Shown: positions 1 to 12,425, counted from the stretch's first letter. The stretch is 64,000 bases of DNA from Owenia fusiformis (GCA_903813345.2 CAIIXF020000011.1:21125754-21189753), one strand, 5' to 3'. The notes: generated by a model from the sequence alone, not told the origin. Made by a program: numbers and translations.

Positions 1-773
1 AGATAAACGATATCACACGCATATGAGTTTGATAAACGATTTTCTGGAAAGTATCACACAGATTTCAATAATATCAGAAATATCAATAGCTGTTATTGTA
101 CAGATAACAAATTAATCGTGGGATAAGTATGTATAGCCTATTGTGGACAAAATAACAAGTAAGATGAAATATAAGATGAGTTAAATTGTAATTTAAACCG
201 ATTGATCCCCATAAGTCGAAGCCATTGCTCTATTTCTTGAAAACCGCACAAAGAATTGATTCATTTGTCTTATAGATGTAATTAAGCATATCAAAATTAC
301 AGACATAGATAACAGATATAAATGATGACTTAAAGGGGTCTGTCTGGCATGTGGTTTCAGATACTTAAGTTAAGCTTGTACATTCTCTTTAGTGACTTTA
401 ATCACTATTATGATGAAACCGTGAGCTTATATAACTGCAGCAATTAGTATCATGTAACAATCTAATTAAACTACAATATACTGTAGTTTTCTATATTTGT
501 GACAAATGCAATCAAGTGAATTTTCGAGTAAATTTGCAAAATAATCTATCTTTTTGACAATTTATAACTGGTTACAGAACATGTATGTATGTAGTTTACA
601 GCATAGACAAGCACAAAATTGATTATTTGTCACCCATTATCATTTTAATTTTCAGTCTGACCCTAATCAAAAAACAAAATATTTTAAATGGGCAAATTCG
701 CAAAATAATATAGCTTTAAAATAAAGTTGCAAATAACAATCTGACAATTGGATAACGCTAGTTATTACCATAC

Positions 774-3700
774 CTGCAAGCCTCTTATCAAGCCTATAGA
801 TGTCCTTCTCGCATGCTATTCTAATGTGATGTATGAGCTCACTACGGCATCGTCTGTGGCAGTCAACATGCCAGTTTTGCTTCCACTCATGTGGAGTTCT
901 GCAGAAAAAGAGAGAGGAATGAACAAGGAAAAATGTCAAAGATTTCTCAAACATTTTTAAAATCCCTTATTTGTTTACTCATTTAAATATCAACAACTCT
1001 GACTTCATTTATGGAGGTTTGACTGCTTGTGAGATACATTTTGACCATATTGTTCAGGCCCGTAGCCAGGATTTGAAAGGGGGGATCACTTTTTGAAAAA
1101 GTCCAGGGGGGGTTTATTTGTGACAATTTTGGTCCAAAAATGGCCAAAATAACTTAAAAAGTGCTCGGGAATGGTGAAAAACTGCATGATTGTGAAAGAT
1201 TTTTTGACCAGGGGGGCAATGGATCATGAAACAGCTAGGGTCATGAAAACAAAAATATATCACTTTCTTTACAATTAGTAAGAAAACAATTTAACCTCTT
1301 CATCTGACAAGTTTTTTTCATGTTATCAATTTATGAAATACAATCAGCTAATTGCCAAGGTTTTACAATGCTAGTGTCAACATTAAGAGCAACCTTGAGA
1401 GTGCTGCTGCCCTTCAATCTCAGCCATAAGTATTTTCTAGAATTAACCTGTTCCTTTGAAGAAGTGTACCCATATATACAGTTAGATTTGATTTCTGAAA
1501 TAGTGAGCTAATCATGAAGAAAAACACTATTGCTTTTTTTATTTTTTTGACATATAAATTAAAGGTGTCCCTGAACAAAAAATTGGAACAGTTTGGTTCG
1601 GAACATTTGGATCCGGAACAGAACAATTCCTGATTGGTTGTGACAGCGTGTATTTGATTACTTTAAAACCTATAAGTCACAGTAAGTTGATCGTATACGT
1701 GTAGGTCAATCTGGTAGCGAAAAACTCTTCAAAGAGAAGGAGTGAAAAAAGAAATTCCCTTGGTGCAAAAAATTCCAGGGGTCAGAAAGAAATCGAATAT
1801 CTGTGACACCTCTAATATCAATAACCATTATCACCCAAATATAACAGTAATATTACCATAGTTAATCAAATATTCTTCATATATGCATGTCATCATTCCA
1901 GAATAATAACTTACTTGACCTTAATTAATCACAGGGAGGGATTTTATTGTGACTGTTACCTGACACAAACTGTTACAATTTTAATTTACCTACTTTTTTA
2001 CTTTATTCATACTAAGTATTAGATAGTAATGGTGCCTTCAAATTCAAATAAAGAAATTTGAGAACTAAACCTAATTTGATAACATTTTGTGAAGATTAGT
2101 ATTATATTACACCTTTACAATGTATTAGGACTTATATTGTTATAAAATGCAATAAGCCAAAGGATCGGAATTAATAAAACCATCTATCGAAACTATTAAC
2201 AATACATGCATACCAAGAAGTAGTCAAAGGACAACTCAAACCTCCAAAACTAAGCTAGGCTGTTTTGCCAATGTACGCAGGGGCTGATTGAAAATGGAAG
2301 GCCAAAGATGAAACTAACCAAGGGGATGGGTTGAGGGACATATTCCTCAGGAATATCTTACTTAACTGTTCATGGCATTGACTGCAGTTTGAGTATTTCA
2401 ACAAAAAGTGGAAAATAGTAGAATCCCTGTCCAAAAATAAATAAATTCCATAAGAACAGTACTAGATATAGTACTAGTCAGTGTACTCCCTAAGGATATG
2501 AAACCTGCTGGTCAAAAGGGCATTACGGGAAAGTTGCAATGTTATTATGCAATAGGGCATTAAAATTGATTTTAATTTTTGATTTATTGATTTTTTCATC
2601 AATAGTGAAAATATCAACTGGTCCGTATCAAATGTAACCTGGTAATGACCAGCAGACCAGCCCTTAGGGCCTACACTGGTACTAGTCCATATCATACTTC
2701 ATCACTCTACCAGCTTTTAAAACTGGTATTTTAAACACACAAACAAAAACATTTTTGCTCATCCAAAAAGCCTTTTAAAATTCTAATACAGCTGTATTTC
2801 TCAATCTAAATTCATTATGATATGTAACTTAAACAATTGATACCTTGAACTTGAACCTTGAACTCCAGGGATGAGCTGTCTACTGTCTAGGGGTAGAGTT
2901 GTCCAGAGATTAAGTAGTCTAAAGTTTGAGTTGTCAAGTGGTTGCAATATGCAGTGGTTTAATAGTCTAGGCGTTTAGTTGTCTAGTGCTTGAGTTGTCA
3001 AGTGGTTGCAATATGCAGTGGTTGAATAGTCTAGGCGTTTAGTTGTCTAGTGCTTGAGTTGTCAAGTGGTTGCAATATGCAGTGGTTGAATAGTCTAGGC
3101 GTTTAGTTGTCTAGTGCTTGAGTTGTCAAGTGGTTGCAATATGCAGTGGTTGAATAGTCTAGGTGTTTAGTTGTCTAGTGCTTGAGTTGTCTAAGGGTTT
3201 AGTTGTGCAGTGGTTGAGTTGTCTAGGGGCTGAGTTCTCCAGTTGTTGAGTAGTCAATGTGTTGATCTGTGGAGTGGTTGAGTTGTCTAGGGAGTTGAAT
3301 TGTCCAGGGATGACTTTTAATTTAGAGATTATTTGATTATTAATATTTTCAACACAAGATAAAGCAATGAGTGCTAATAAACAGGTAAAATGAGTTCATA
3401 AAAAATATTTATTCATTCTAAATCTAATGAATTGACTCAGGTACCATTTCAAATGCAATTTGAAACCAATATTAAGATGACAAATTGATCATTCAGCGCA
3501 GAATTAAACATTTGTAGTAAATGGGGCTGAGAATGAGGTTCAAACAAATGACAAGGATATTAAAAGAACAATGAACTAATAAGTGTGATTTCTAAATGAT
3601 TTTAGGATAGTGTAGTACACATTAATGTTTAATTCAGAAATTCAGCTTTCAAAAGAGCTGATAATATGCTGAACATTTTAACAATTTAACCAAATAAAAA

Positions 3701-5970
3701 CTAAGAGAAGAGGATATTATATATAATCTATAATAATATTTGACACTAATAAACCTGCTTTAATTTCTTGCTAGATTGCGTCAGAATTACATCATCATTA
3801 AACATCATATGACAGTGTCATTCAATAACAATACTTGTATTTAGTTACATGTAGTTAGTTACACGTAGTCAGTAACATGTATATAGTTACATGTAGTTAG
3901 TAACATGTATATAGTTACATGTAGTTAGTAACATGTAGCTTGTTACATGTAATTAGGCACCAAAACAAAATTGAACAAGGCAGACGTTAACTTGCAAAAT
4001 ATCACCACCTGCCATTTGTTACAGACAACAAATGCTGAACACCGACCCCTGAACATCAACCACCAAACACCATCCGCAAAAAAAGTTGGAGACTATATGA
4101 TGCATAGTCAATGTTCATATAGAATTCAGAAGGAGCTTTGATGATTTTAAATGTAATCAAAATTACATAATTATATTCTCATATGGTACAACCATGCTAA
4201 AAACTTTTTTCATCTTAACAGGAACCTGAGGGTTGCTGATGGTTTTGTCAGATTAAAATCACAAAATATTGAATTTGTTACAAAATGCATGGAATACGAT
4301 CCTCCTGGAAGTTCTCATCAAACACAATCCAAATAATTAAAAGATAAAGTTTGCAACTAATGATATATATAATGTAACTAATAATTTTCTTGCGACAAGC
4401 AAGTGATAAATAGGTGATTTAAATGAAAAGTAAGACTAATGGTTTGATGACTCCACCACAAAGGAGGAATACTCTTAGTTGCAAACAAGTAGCAAGTAGG
4501 AATTGTTGGAAGATACCTCCTGTGAGAATTCATGGAATGACCTTATCCAAAATTTAAAATTTTCCAAATCTGGGCAGATATAACTGAATAATGGCAACAC
4601 CCATGTGTAGCAAATCCCAATGAACATCCAATAAGCAAATTCAGACAAGATTCTTCATTAATAAAAATTGACACCATGCTGGATGAAATGCAAAATGCTG
4701 GAATTTGTACTGTTAACAGTTCATTCAAATTCAGTATTAAAACAAGGCATTAAAATACAAAATGTCACTGTCTGCCATTTGTTACAGACGCTGACTACCA
4801 ACAATGACTGCTGAATGCCAACTGCAGAATGCCGAACCCATCCACAAAAGAAGTTGAATATGTCACCACAGGTGGTGATGACATAACAAATGATGGTGAC
4901 CTCTTCACATTCATCATTTTTAAAGAGTAATTCATTTTACCACATTTTTTCCTAGACACACAGACAGATTTAGAATCCCTAATGCTTTTTGACATAATAT
5001 TCCAAATCAAATTACACTTTGTTCTAGTTTTAATAGATTAATAAATAATCAATAGATTGGATTTTAATATTTTCCATTATGTATAGTACGTATGTACATT
5101 CACATTAATTTTAAAATAGTCATGAAAAACATAGTTAAACCTGTAAAATGGAACACCTCTAGAGGTGGAACACGTCCACTGGCGGATTAGGGGGGGGGGC
5201 CTGGGCCCCCCCCCCCCCTTGGGTGGGCCCAGAAAAAAAATTGGGCCCAAAAAGAATTTTGGGCCAAAAAAGGCCTTCAGGCCCCAATAAGTGGGCCTTT
5301 TTGGTCATTACTGGGCCTTTTAAGGCCTTATTTTTTAATTTCAGGCCAAATTTTGAAGAAAATGGGCCTCAAAATTTCAAAATTTGGGCCCACTTTTGGG
5401 TTTTAGGAGCCCAAAATTTTTAGCCTTTTTTTCTCTGGCTTGAAATTTGGGCCCCCCCTTGTTGATTCCCAGATCCGCCCCTGCACATCTGTTAGTGGAA
5501 CACTTTTCAGAGTCCCAAGACCAACTGACTTAATGATAAATTAACATCTTTAAATGGTACATGTATATCTAACCACAGAGGTACAGAGCCCATTATTTTC
5601 ATAAAATTGAAGAATTGTTTCTGAATTTTAGATTGGAGAGACAAATCTATTTCAGAACACTGTTTTTTCCTTTCTGATTCCAAAGGTCGGTGTAATATGT
5701 GCAGATGAAAGGTGTCCACTAGAGTCAGGTATCCCCTAGGGACAGGTGTTCACTAGAGAGAGGTGTTCACTAAGACAAGTTTTACTGTAATATGTAGGAC
5801 TAAACTATGCCATACCTTGCCAGGAAAAGTTCTTTTATTTTTTCAAGAGCTACTTGTGAATCTCTCGCTCTTGCAGCACCATTACAGTAGTTCACCAACA
5901 GTATGGCGACACACGCTAGTAACGTAGGAGTGTAGCTACTTACAGTGAGATATAATGCCCGTCTGACCAT
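774..5970 (-). CDS. Ilp7: Insulin-like peptide 7 (relaxin-type) precursor, first two coding exons; 3' part outside the window
   Basis: A secreted insulin/relaxin-family hormone. Coding exon 1 is 5970-5816 (its splice acceptor ends at 5973, so a 5'UTR intron lies upstream, as in other insulin genes). Exon 2 is 898-774. Phases match (2/1) and join GCA-AG to A-ACT. Residues 1-33 look like a signal peptide: MVRR, then a hydrophobic run TLLACVAILLVNYCNG. Exon 2 encodes the B chain: EW..NWH, then RCRSEL, eight residues, and ACEKDIYRL followed by the dibasic DKR. The C-x11-C spacing is the insulin B-chain spacing. The block from EW to R matches Drosophila Ilp7 (VWHQETHSRCR...ACEKDIYRLTRR) as I remember it. 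Exon 2 ends in phase 1, the phase of the conserved C-peptide intron. An extra Cys sits three residues before the first canonical one. The A chain (CC...C...C) is not in bases 1-773 and should lie to the left of the window. Confidence 0.87.
1057..1215 (+). mobile_element. Fragment of the 'caggcccgtagccagg' MITE family
   Basis: Begins with the same terminal sequence as the complete copy at 31737-31941 and shares the AAACTGCATGATTGTGAAAG-like interior. The right terminus is missing or decayed. It lies between the two Ilp7 coding exons. Confidence 0.6.
2872..3312. repeat. Minisatellite, 62-bp unit built from 'gttgtctagnggttgag'
   Basis: A 62-bp unit containing gttgcaatatgcagtgg recurs four times (starting near 2939, 3001, 3063, 3125). 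It is flanked by looser 19-20 bp subunits of the type gttgtctagggg. It lies inside the Ilp7 intron. Confidence 0.9.
3838..3957. repeat. Minisatellite of palindromic 'agttacatgtagtt' units
   Basis: About six to seven 18-20 bp units of the form agttacatgtagttagtaac, each partly self-complementary around ACATGT. Confidence 0.85.
3974..4101 (+). mobile_element. Left part of a GTCACCAC-hairpin element (family H)
   Basis: Starts with aacaaggc..ttaac..gcaaaatatcaccacctgcc and runs on to gttacagac...accaccaaacacc, as other copies do. The terminal hairpin is absent. Family H is the set at 4741, 14656, 32402, 40870, 49850 and 53131. Confidence 0.75.
4741..4891 (+). mobile_element. Short complete family H element
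   Basis: Runs from aacaaggcattaaaat through tgccatttgttacagac to the terminal hairpin atgtcaccacaggtggtgatgacat. It carries no internal tandem array. Confidence 0.75.
5132..5789. mobile_element. pogo/Tigger-like MITE (TA-flanked, ...GTAAAACCTG ends), interrupted by another MITE
   Basis: Left end tagttaaacctgtaaaatggaac and right end gttcactaagacaagttttactgta form imperfect inverted termini. Related copies lie at 27818, 41588 and 60035. The element is split by the insertion at 5177-5485. Its right end is only 26 bp from the donor of Ilp7 exon 1. Confidence 0.6.
5177..5485. mobile_element. MITE with 'ctggcggatc...gatccgcccctg' ends
   Basis: Terminal inverted repeats ccactggcggat / atccgcccctgc enclose a G-run/C-run and a region of repeated gggcctt. 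It is nested in the element at 5132-5789. A second, right-truncated copy lies at 22505. Confidence 0.7.
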
Positions 5971-5972
5971 TC

Positions 5973-7313
5973 CTGAAAGAACAAAAAAAATTTTAGGCTT
6001 CCAGATTTTGCCATGAAGACAACACAGTAAGAACTAAGAATTATCAGAGATAATTTCATGAATTTAAAAATTTATCGATTGACATCCTACAAAATCGTAG
6101 GGTAAAAATCATCCTGGTAAGCCACATTTTCACAATTTCTGTCTTTCTGCAATTCAGAGACAGATGAGTATATTGTAAAAATGGGTAAATGGCTGAGTTT
6201 GAAGATATTCTCAGATTGCTCTAGTAACACCATACATAGCCAGCTTAAGAAAAGTTTGTAACTTTAATGAGGACACTTGTGGGGGTGCTGAATCCATGGC
6301 CCCAGGTGCATGGCTTTAACATTGTGTAATATAACCGTGCAACACAGGGCTATTCCTTTAGTTTAATAATAACCTATACATGGAGATTATTTTTCAATTA
6401 GTTTTATTAAATGCGTCCAAAAGATCATAGTGGTATATAAGTCTTATATTGCTTTGCAACATTATTATAAAAATAAGATATGAAAATGAATAAAATGGAT
6501 ATTATTACTTTAAAGATAATCATCGACATACATGTGTACCCATGTGACTTTATAACAGTTCATTTACAATCCTACCATGTGAATGCTGTAGGAGAGTCTA
6601 TGGAAGTTTTGAGCAAGATTGCTCATAATGAGATTTATTCGTTGACTGAGGAAAATTTCAGATATTCCAAAATTATGTATATTTTGGAAAAATTCCAAAA
6701 TTAAGATTAATTACTAAATAAGTTTAAAATTGAAAGGTGTTGTTATTATTTAAGATTTAAAATGTAGAAATCTGTAAAGTCTCTTCAACTGTACGAATTG
6801 TACAATTATGAGAAAAAAACTTAAAAAGTCTATGTTCTTGAACAACGTACACATATGTAGTTTAATTTGAGATTATAGGCATGAAGGAATAATACAAGAC
6901 AAAAAGATCCTGACTTAAAGGCCTAAAACACATATTTGGAAAAGTTGATATGTATGTTTGACCCTACCTTTAAATATTTAATGATAATTTATTTAGAAAA
7001 TATAAGAAGTATCAGGGGCATTCACCTCATATTAAAGCAATAATACAATATTCATTCATGTCTTTGATTTCTCCACAGGCTCCAGAATTCTGAGGGGATT
7101 TCTGGGAAAATCAAATCAAATTACAACCGCATCATTAATCTTCATTTTCCATGTTTTATTTTCCATATACACAATGATAAAAAGTTCAATGTTTTATTTT
7201 CCATATACACAATGATAAAAAGTATCAACTACCAATAATATGTAAAATTGTTCAAAAGCCGAAATAATAAGGCCATTTTGATTGGTAATGATAAATCATT
7301 TAGCACAGTACTG
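5973..7313. other. No gene seen; AT-rich
   Basis: The 5'UTR exon of Ilp7 may lie in here or farther right but has no recognisable mark. A direct tandem duplication of 38 bp (atgttttattttccatat...) stands at 7150-7226. Confidence 0.6.
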
Positions 7314-7530
7314 TAATGAGCCTTGATAGCAAGTTGCTACTACAGTCCAGCTGTAGTGGCTTAAGCCTTTATAGCTCAGCCGGTAGAGCATCAGTCTTTG
7401 GGTCAAAGGGTCCTTGGCTCTATCCCCATGCCAGGAATTTAGCATACTTTCAATTCCTTTATCTGGCTTGTTACACTATGCTTATTAGTTAGTCATTCCC
7501 CTGGGTCGCTCACAGGTCATTACAATACAA
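7314..7530 (+). mobile_element. tRNA-derived SINE
   Basis: A leader (gatagcaagttgcta, then ctgtagtggc) is followed by a perfect Pol III A box (TAGCTCAGCCGG) and tRNA-like ggtagagcatc. A degenerate B box (GGCTCTATCCC) lies about 40 bp on. The same leader and A box occur on the minus strand at 21000-21482. Confidence 0.75.
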
Positions 7531-8182
7531 TAATAAATAGTGCGATAATAAAACCACAGTTCCAAAAGATGTTTCAGCAAGTTGCTTTCCTGTTAATGGA
7601 ATCATCATGATTGATTATCCAGGTTTAAAAAAGTGCATGCTATTTTGAGTATCACTATTATTTTTAAGTTATTAAATGAAAACATGATACTTTGAATTCT
7701 AATTTAGCATCAAAAAGGAAATCAACACAGAGATCTGATCACTGAACTCTGAAAGACACTCTGACATCATTATACATTTCAATGACATCTCATTCTTGGG
7801 GAAGGTGATTGTGACATCATAAAACTTGAAAAAAGTTATATATGACATCAAAGTGATGTCATATTTGCAATCTACATTTAAAACTACATCTAGAACTTCA
7901 TTTGGTGGAACAAAGACCTCATTTGAAACTTCTTGAGATGATCAAGTCCAGTGGGGCCGGGGAAGGAATATTGTAGTCTTCAGATTATAGACATATCAGT
8001 GCAACTGCAAGTTATTACTCCAATACAATAATCCCACATAAATTGGGTGTCTAACACAGAACATGCAGAATTAATTGTCCCAGCTCAGATTGGTGGTAAA
8101 TCTATTTTTGAGACTGATTGCATAAAAGGCGCCAGATTGGATGTAAATAGTACAGTTGATTATTGAGTTCATTTAACATACA

Positions 8183-8302
8183 GTACAGTACAGTACAATA
8201 CAATACAATACAATGCAATATAATATAATAAATGCACTACTGTAGTGTAACAATATTGTAACAATACTATACAATACAATACAATTTTACAATACCATAC
8301 AA
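8183..8302. repeat. (cagta/caata)n microsatellite
   Basis: A run of cagtacagtacaatacaata units, partly degenerate. Confidence 0.85.
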
Positions 8303-8994
8303 TACATATAAAGAAAAAATTGAGTAAACACATAAATCATTGACATTATAATAGAAATAAATCTCCATGAAAAAAACAGATGCCTAATTTTTTCAAAGAA
8401 CAGGTCCCTTTAACAGACTATTGGTCCACTTAGACTTTTTCCAAAAAACTCATTCTTCCATTTACTTTTAAAACCGATTGCAAGTTGTAGATAAACTTTT
8501 TTTCTTGAGATGTGCAATATCAAAAAGTGGCATTAGTTTTCAGTTTCTTTGAAAAATTGGCAATAAGAACCCCTATCACAAGACTGTCTGAATATTGGTA
8601 CACACTATGTTTACTATCAAAATAATATCAAAACTTATCATTATATAGAATTTATTATATGGAACATATGGCATACAGGCATTCGGAGTAGAACATTAAC
8701 AAAATCCAGCTATGTATGAAGTTTACTAATGCAAATCTGGAAAACATTGTCATTTTTTGTTCACTTTGTTATCAAGTTTTAGCATGGTGCTCATTCCCTT
8801 TCATTGAACATTTAACCATCAGCCCACCCTCCCACAAAAAAAGATATTGAAACTGTATAATGCAGAGACTGTAAAGTAGCTTCCCTGCAAATATCATTGT
8901 TGTGGGAGTGTGGGCTCACCACGAAAACTTAACTTTTGTGATGAAAATAAGGCTGACTGGTTTAAGTTTTCAATATTGCTGCTAACCTGGGCAT

Positions 8995-9740
8995 ATATTT
9001 GATGGCCATTTTGGATTTCTATAAAAAGTAATTGTTTGATGACTTAGATTTAGACATAAGTCAAATCTTTGACCCCTTAAACCTAGACATTCTCTCCAAA
9101 ATCACTGTTCTCAACTGTTCTATGAGCTTAAATCAATCAGTTAAATATTCATTTTGGTGGCCATCTTGGATTTCTATATAAAGTAATTGTTTGAGGACTC
9201 AGATTTAGACATAAATGAAATCTTTGACCCCTAAAACGCAGACATGTGCTCAGAATTCACTGTTCTTAACTGTTCTTTGAGCTTAAGTTGAATATTCATT
9301 TTGGCACCCATTTTTGTGGCCATCTTGGATTTTTTATTTAAAGTAATTGTTTGATGACTTAGATTTAGACATAAGTCAAATCCTTGACCCTTAAACCTAG
9401 ATATGGTCTCCAAAATCACTGTTCTTAACTGTTCTTTGAGCTTAAATCAATAGTTACATATTCGATTTGGCATCCATTTTGGTGGCCATCTTGGATTTTT
9501 ATGAAAAGTAATTATTTTATGACTCAGATTTAGACATAAATCAAATCCTTGACCCCTAAAACAGACATGGGCTCAAAAATCATTGTTCTTGAGTGTTTCT
9601 TGAGCATTAACAGTAGTTACATATTCGTTTTTGCACCCATTTTGGTGGCCATCTTGGATTTCTATAAGAAACAATTGTTTGATGACTTAGACTTAGACAT
9701 AAATGAAATCCTTGACCCCTAAAACCTAGACATAGGTCCT
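8995..9740. repeat. Satellite of about 160 bp, five units
   Basis: Units carry ccattttggtggccatcttgg, then tttagacataaatcaaat and gacccctaaaacc. Starts are about 158-166 bp apart. The fifth unit is cut by the LINE insertion beginning at 9751. Confidence 0.9.
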
Positions 9741-9750
9741 TAAATCACAG

Positions 9751-12205
9751 TTACAGTTTACATTTCCTGATTGCTGGAAACTGGGTATAATTGTTCCTAT
9801 ATATAAGAATAAAAATTCAAAAACAGACCCATCCAACTACAGACCAATCTGCATCCTCAATAATCTCTCAAAGCTTTTTGAACGAATAATTTATACAGCT
9901 ATTTTTGACCATGTTTCCTCGAAGAACCTCATTTATGAAAATCAGTCCGGGTTCTTACCAGGACATGATAAACAGAAGCAACTATTTTCTATTGTTAATA
10001 TGTTAGCCGATAATTTTGACTCTAACCTCGCAACCCGTGGAATCTTTTTAGACGTGGAAGGTGCATTTGACGCAGTCCCACATTTTTTGTTACTCCATAA
10101 GATGAAATCTTATGGATTAGGCAACAATATTATAGAGTCATTGACCTCATATCTAACAGATAGGAAATTAAAAGTAAGGATCAATGACACTTATTCAGAC
10201 ATTTTATGTAATGCTGAAGCTGGTGCAAATATTCCTCAAAATCTTCAAAATCGAGACTCCAGATCCTATGAAATAAATAGTGGGGTTCGCCAAGGATCAA
10301 TTCTTGCCCCCCTCTTATTTTTGCTATATATTAATGATTTAGCAGACTCAGTTCATAATTGTAAACTTTTCTTATATGCTGATGATAGTTCCATCTTCTT
10401 GACAGTACCAAAGAATGAATCAGTTGAAGCAACAAATCAAAAAATTCAATCAGATATCAATGAAATGGCTAATTGGTCCACTAAATGGAAACTCAAATTT
10501 AAGGCATCTAAGAGTAAAGAGGTTATCTTTCAATCTAAACACACACGAAAAGTCAAGAAACAAATTCCAGTAACAATGAATAATGAGCAAATACCTCTTG
10601 TAAATAGCCATAAACATTTAGGCATCATTTTAGACAAACACCTTAGCTTTGAAGAACACATTAACTCAGTGATTACTAGGTGTAATAAAATGTTAAATCC
10701 ATTGAAAGCACTCAAATTTTCAGTAAGATCAAAACACTTACAGACAATTTATATGGCATTCATTCTCCCACATCTCGAATATGGCAATATTATTTTTGAC
10801 AGCGCAAATCTAAACCTCTTAGCAAGTTTAGATAGAGTCCAATATAGAGCGGGTCTTATTGTAAGTGGTTGGATCCAAGGGTCAAACTCTGAGAAGGTGA
10901 TGGCATATCTTGGATGGAGATCCTTATCCAATCGAAGAAAAGAAAAAAAACTAGTGTTTATGTTTGACTTTGTTAATAATTATAAGATGCCTTCATATGT
11001 TTCAAATGTTTTTGAACAGTATAAGAATCAGGTAAATCACCAAAGACTTCGACGTAGCAATGATTTTAAGATCCCATTCAAAGCATCAGCTAAACTTAGG
11101 AAGTTTACAGCTTTATCCAGTATTAAATTATGGGATAATTTACCAGATGAACTGAAACAAGCACACTCACGCAACGGTTATAATGAAAACACGCGCTACG
11201 CGCTGACGCGCCACGCGCCAATGCGCTAATAGAAAATGATCCTTCCCCCACGAAGCGTGCGCATGTTTTAAGCGCATGTTTATGATTGGTCTATATTATA
11301 GGCCCAGGGACATGTATAATTACGGTTAGGATATTGCCTGGGAACTTGTCGAAACATTGACACTTCAAAGGCTGTATAAATTACCGCTAACCTGTCAATC
11401 AAACTTCAAAGATGTGAACTTTGCGGCCGTGAGATCTCAAAAATTACACTTTTCAGGCCCGTAGCCAGGGGGGGGTTCGCAGGGTTCGGGCCAAAAATTC
11501 TTTCAAAATCATGCAGTTTTTCACCATTTTGAGCACTTTTCAAGTGATTTTAGCCATATTTGGGCCAAAATTGTCAAATGTGAACCCCCCTGGAAATTTT
11601 TGAATCAGATAAAACACACTGACAAGCAATAATATTTGCACAGTAAACGTTACCTATTTATTCGTCCCGATTTACATACATGTTCCCGGGCCTAGGGGAT
11701 CGGTCATTCTGAACAGCGCGTTAGTGCGCCAGCGCGTTAGCGCGTAGCGCGTGTTTTCATTATAACCTCACGCAACTCATTTAAGTATAAAATTAGAACA
11801 TTTTTGAATGGGAAAAAGAAAGAATTCACAACCCCAAGATTAAACCTATCCAGAGATAAAGAAATTGTCTTAAATAAAACGAGATGTGATCTCATTTTTA
11901 GGCAGCATCTTTTTACACATAACTTCAAAAATATTCCAAATGCCAAATGTAAATGTGGTCACTCTACTGAATCAACCAAACACCTATTGCTCCATTGCCC
12001 TCTTTTTAACATTCAGAGACTCAATTTTCACAGAGAACTAGGGGGACTGCCATCCTTTAATTTAAACTCTTTTAATAATAGAAAACAGGAAGACAGGGTA
12101 GACTTTCTACTTTTTGCAGATCCTTCTCTTGACACAATTACAAATAAAAAGGCTATTGAATTAACAGCCGAATTTTTACACTCTATTGTCAAGGAAGTTA
12201 AATAG
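9751..12205 (+). CDS. LINE ORF2 (reverse transcriptase, C-terminal part), open apart from one transposon insertion
   Basis: Segment 9751-11175 (475 codons) and segment 11777-12205 (142 codons and stop) are in the same frame once the 592-bp insertion and one 9-bp target copy are discounted. Visible RT blocks: NYRPICILNNLSKLFERII, QSGFLPGH, GIFLDVEGAFDAVPH, SGVRQGSILAPLLFLLYIND, the catalytic FLYADDSS, and the later HLGIILDKHLSF. The C-terminal end carries a Cys/His motif CKCGHSTESTKHLLLHC, as in Jockey/CR1-group LINEs. There is an unusual stretch of about 28 residues before SGVRQGS. The lack of other stops means a recent insertion. Confidence 0.9.
11176..11767. mobile_element. 592-bp inverted-repeat element (MULE-like MITE) inside the LINE
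   Basis: Ends are GGTTATAATGAAAACACGCG and its exact complement, and the repeat continues as a CG-rich arm (gctacgcgctgacgcg). It is flanked by an exact 9-bp duplication, tcacgcaac, at 11167-11175 and 11768-11776. Nine-bp duplications with long terminal repeats fit Mutator-type elements; it has no transposase. Confidence 0.85.
11455..11607 (+). mobile_element. Truncated 'caggcccgtagccagg' MITE nested in the 592-bp element
   Basis: Matches the left two thirds of 31737-31941, from aggcccgtagccaggggg to gaacccccctggaaattt. The right end is missing. Confidence 0.75.
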
Positions 12206-12425
12206 TCAAATATTCATTAATATGTACATATATCTCTGACCTGTCTTCATGCTTTCATGATTATTTTCATGTTCATAAATATGTTTTATATCTATCATTT
12301 TTGCATTGTGACCTATTTTAACCTATATTGTAACTACTTTAACAGGGCCAATAATGCTTCGGCATAGGCCTTGTATCTGTTTGATGTATTATGAAATAAA
12401 GGAAATATGAAATTTAAAATCACAG

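Larger units (their letters stand above)
899..5815 (-). other. Intron of Ilp7 (4.9 kb), filled with repeats
   Basis: Apart from the repeat entries at 1057-1215, 2872-3312, 3838-3957, 3974-4101, 4741-4891 and 5132-5789, I see no coding signal in this intron. Confidence 0.7.
9751..12416 (+). mobile_element. 5'-truncated non-LTR retrotransposon (LINE) with target site duplication
   Basis: The element is flanked by aaatcacag at 9742-9750 and 12417-12425. It starts inside the reverse transcriptase and ends after an AATAAA near 12394 and an A-rich tail. It lies in the satellite at 8995-9740. It is split by a 592-bp inverted-repeat element at 11176-11767. Confidence 0.9.

Noticed and set aside
1563-1812. 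Possible MITE with aggtgtcc / gacacct ends
   Set aside because: The inverted match is only about 7 bp with no flanking duplication.
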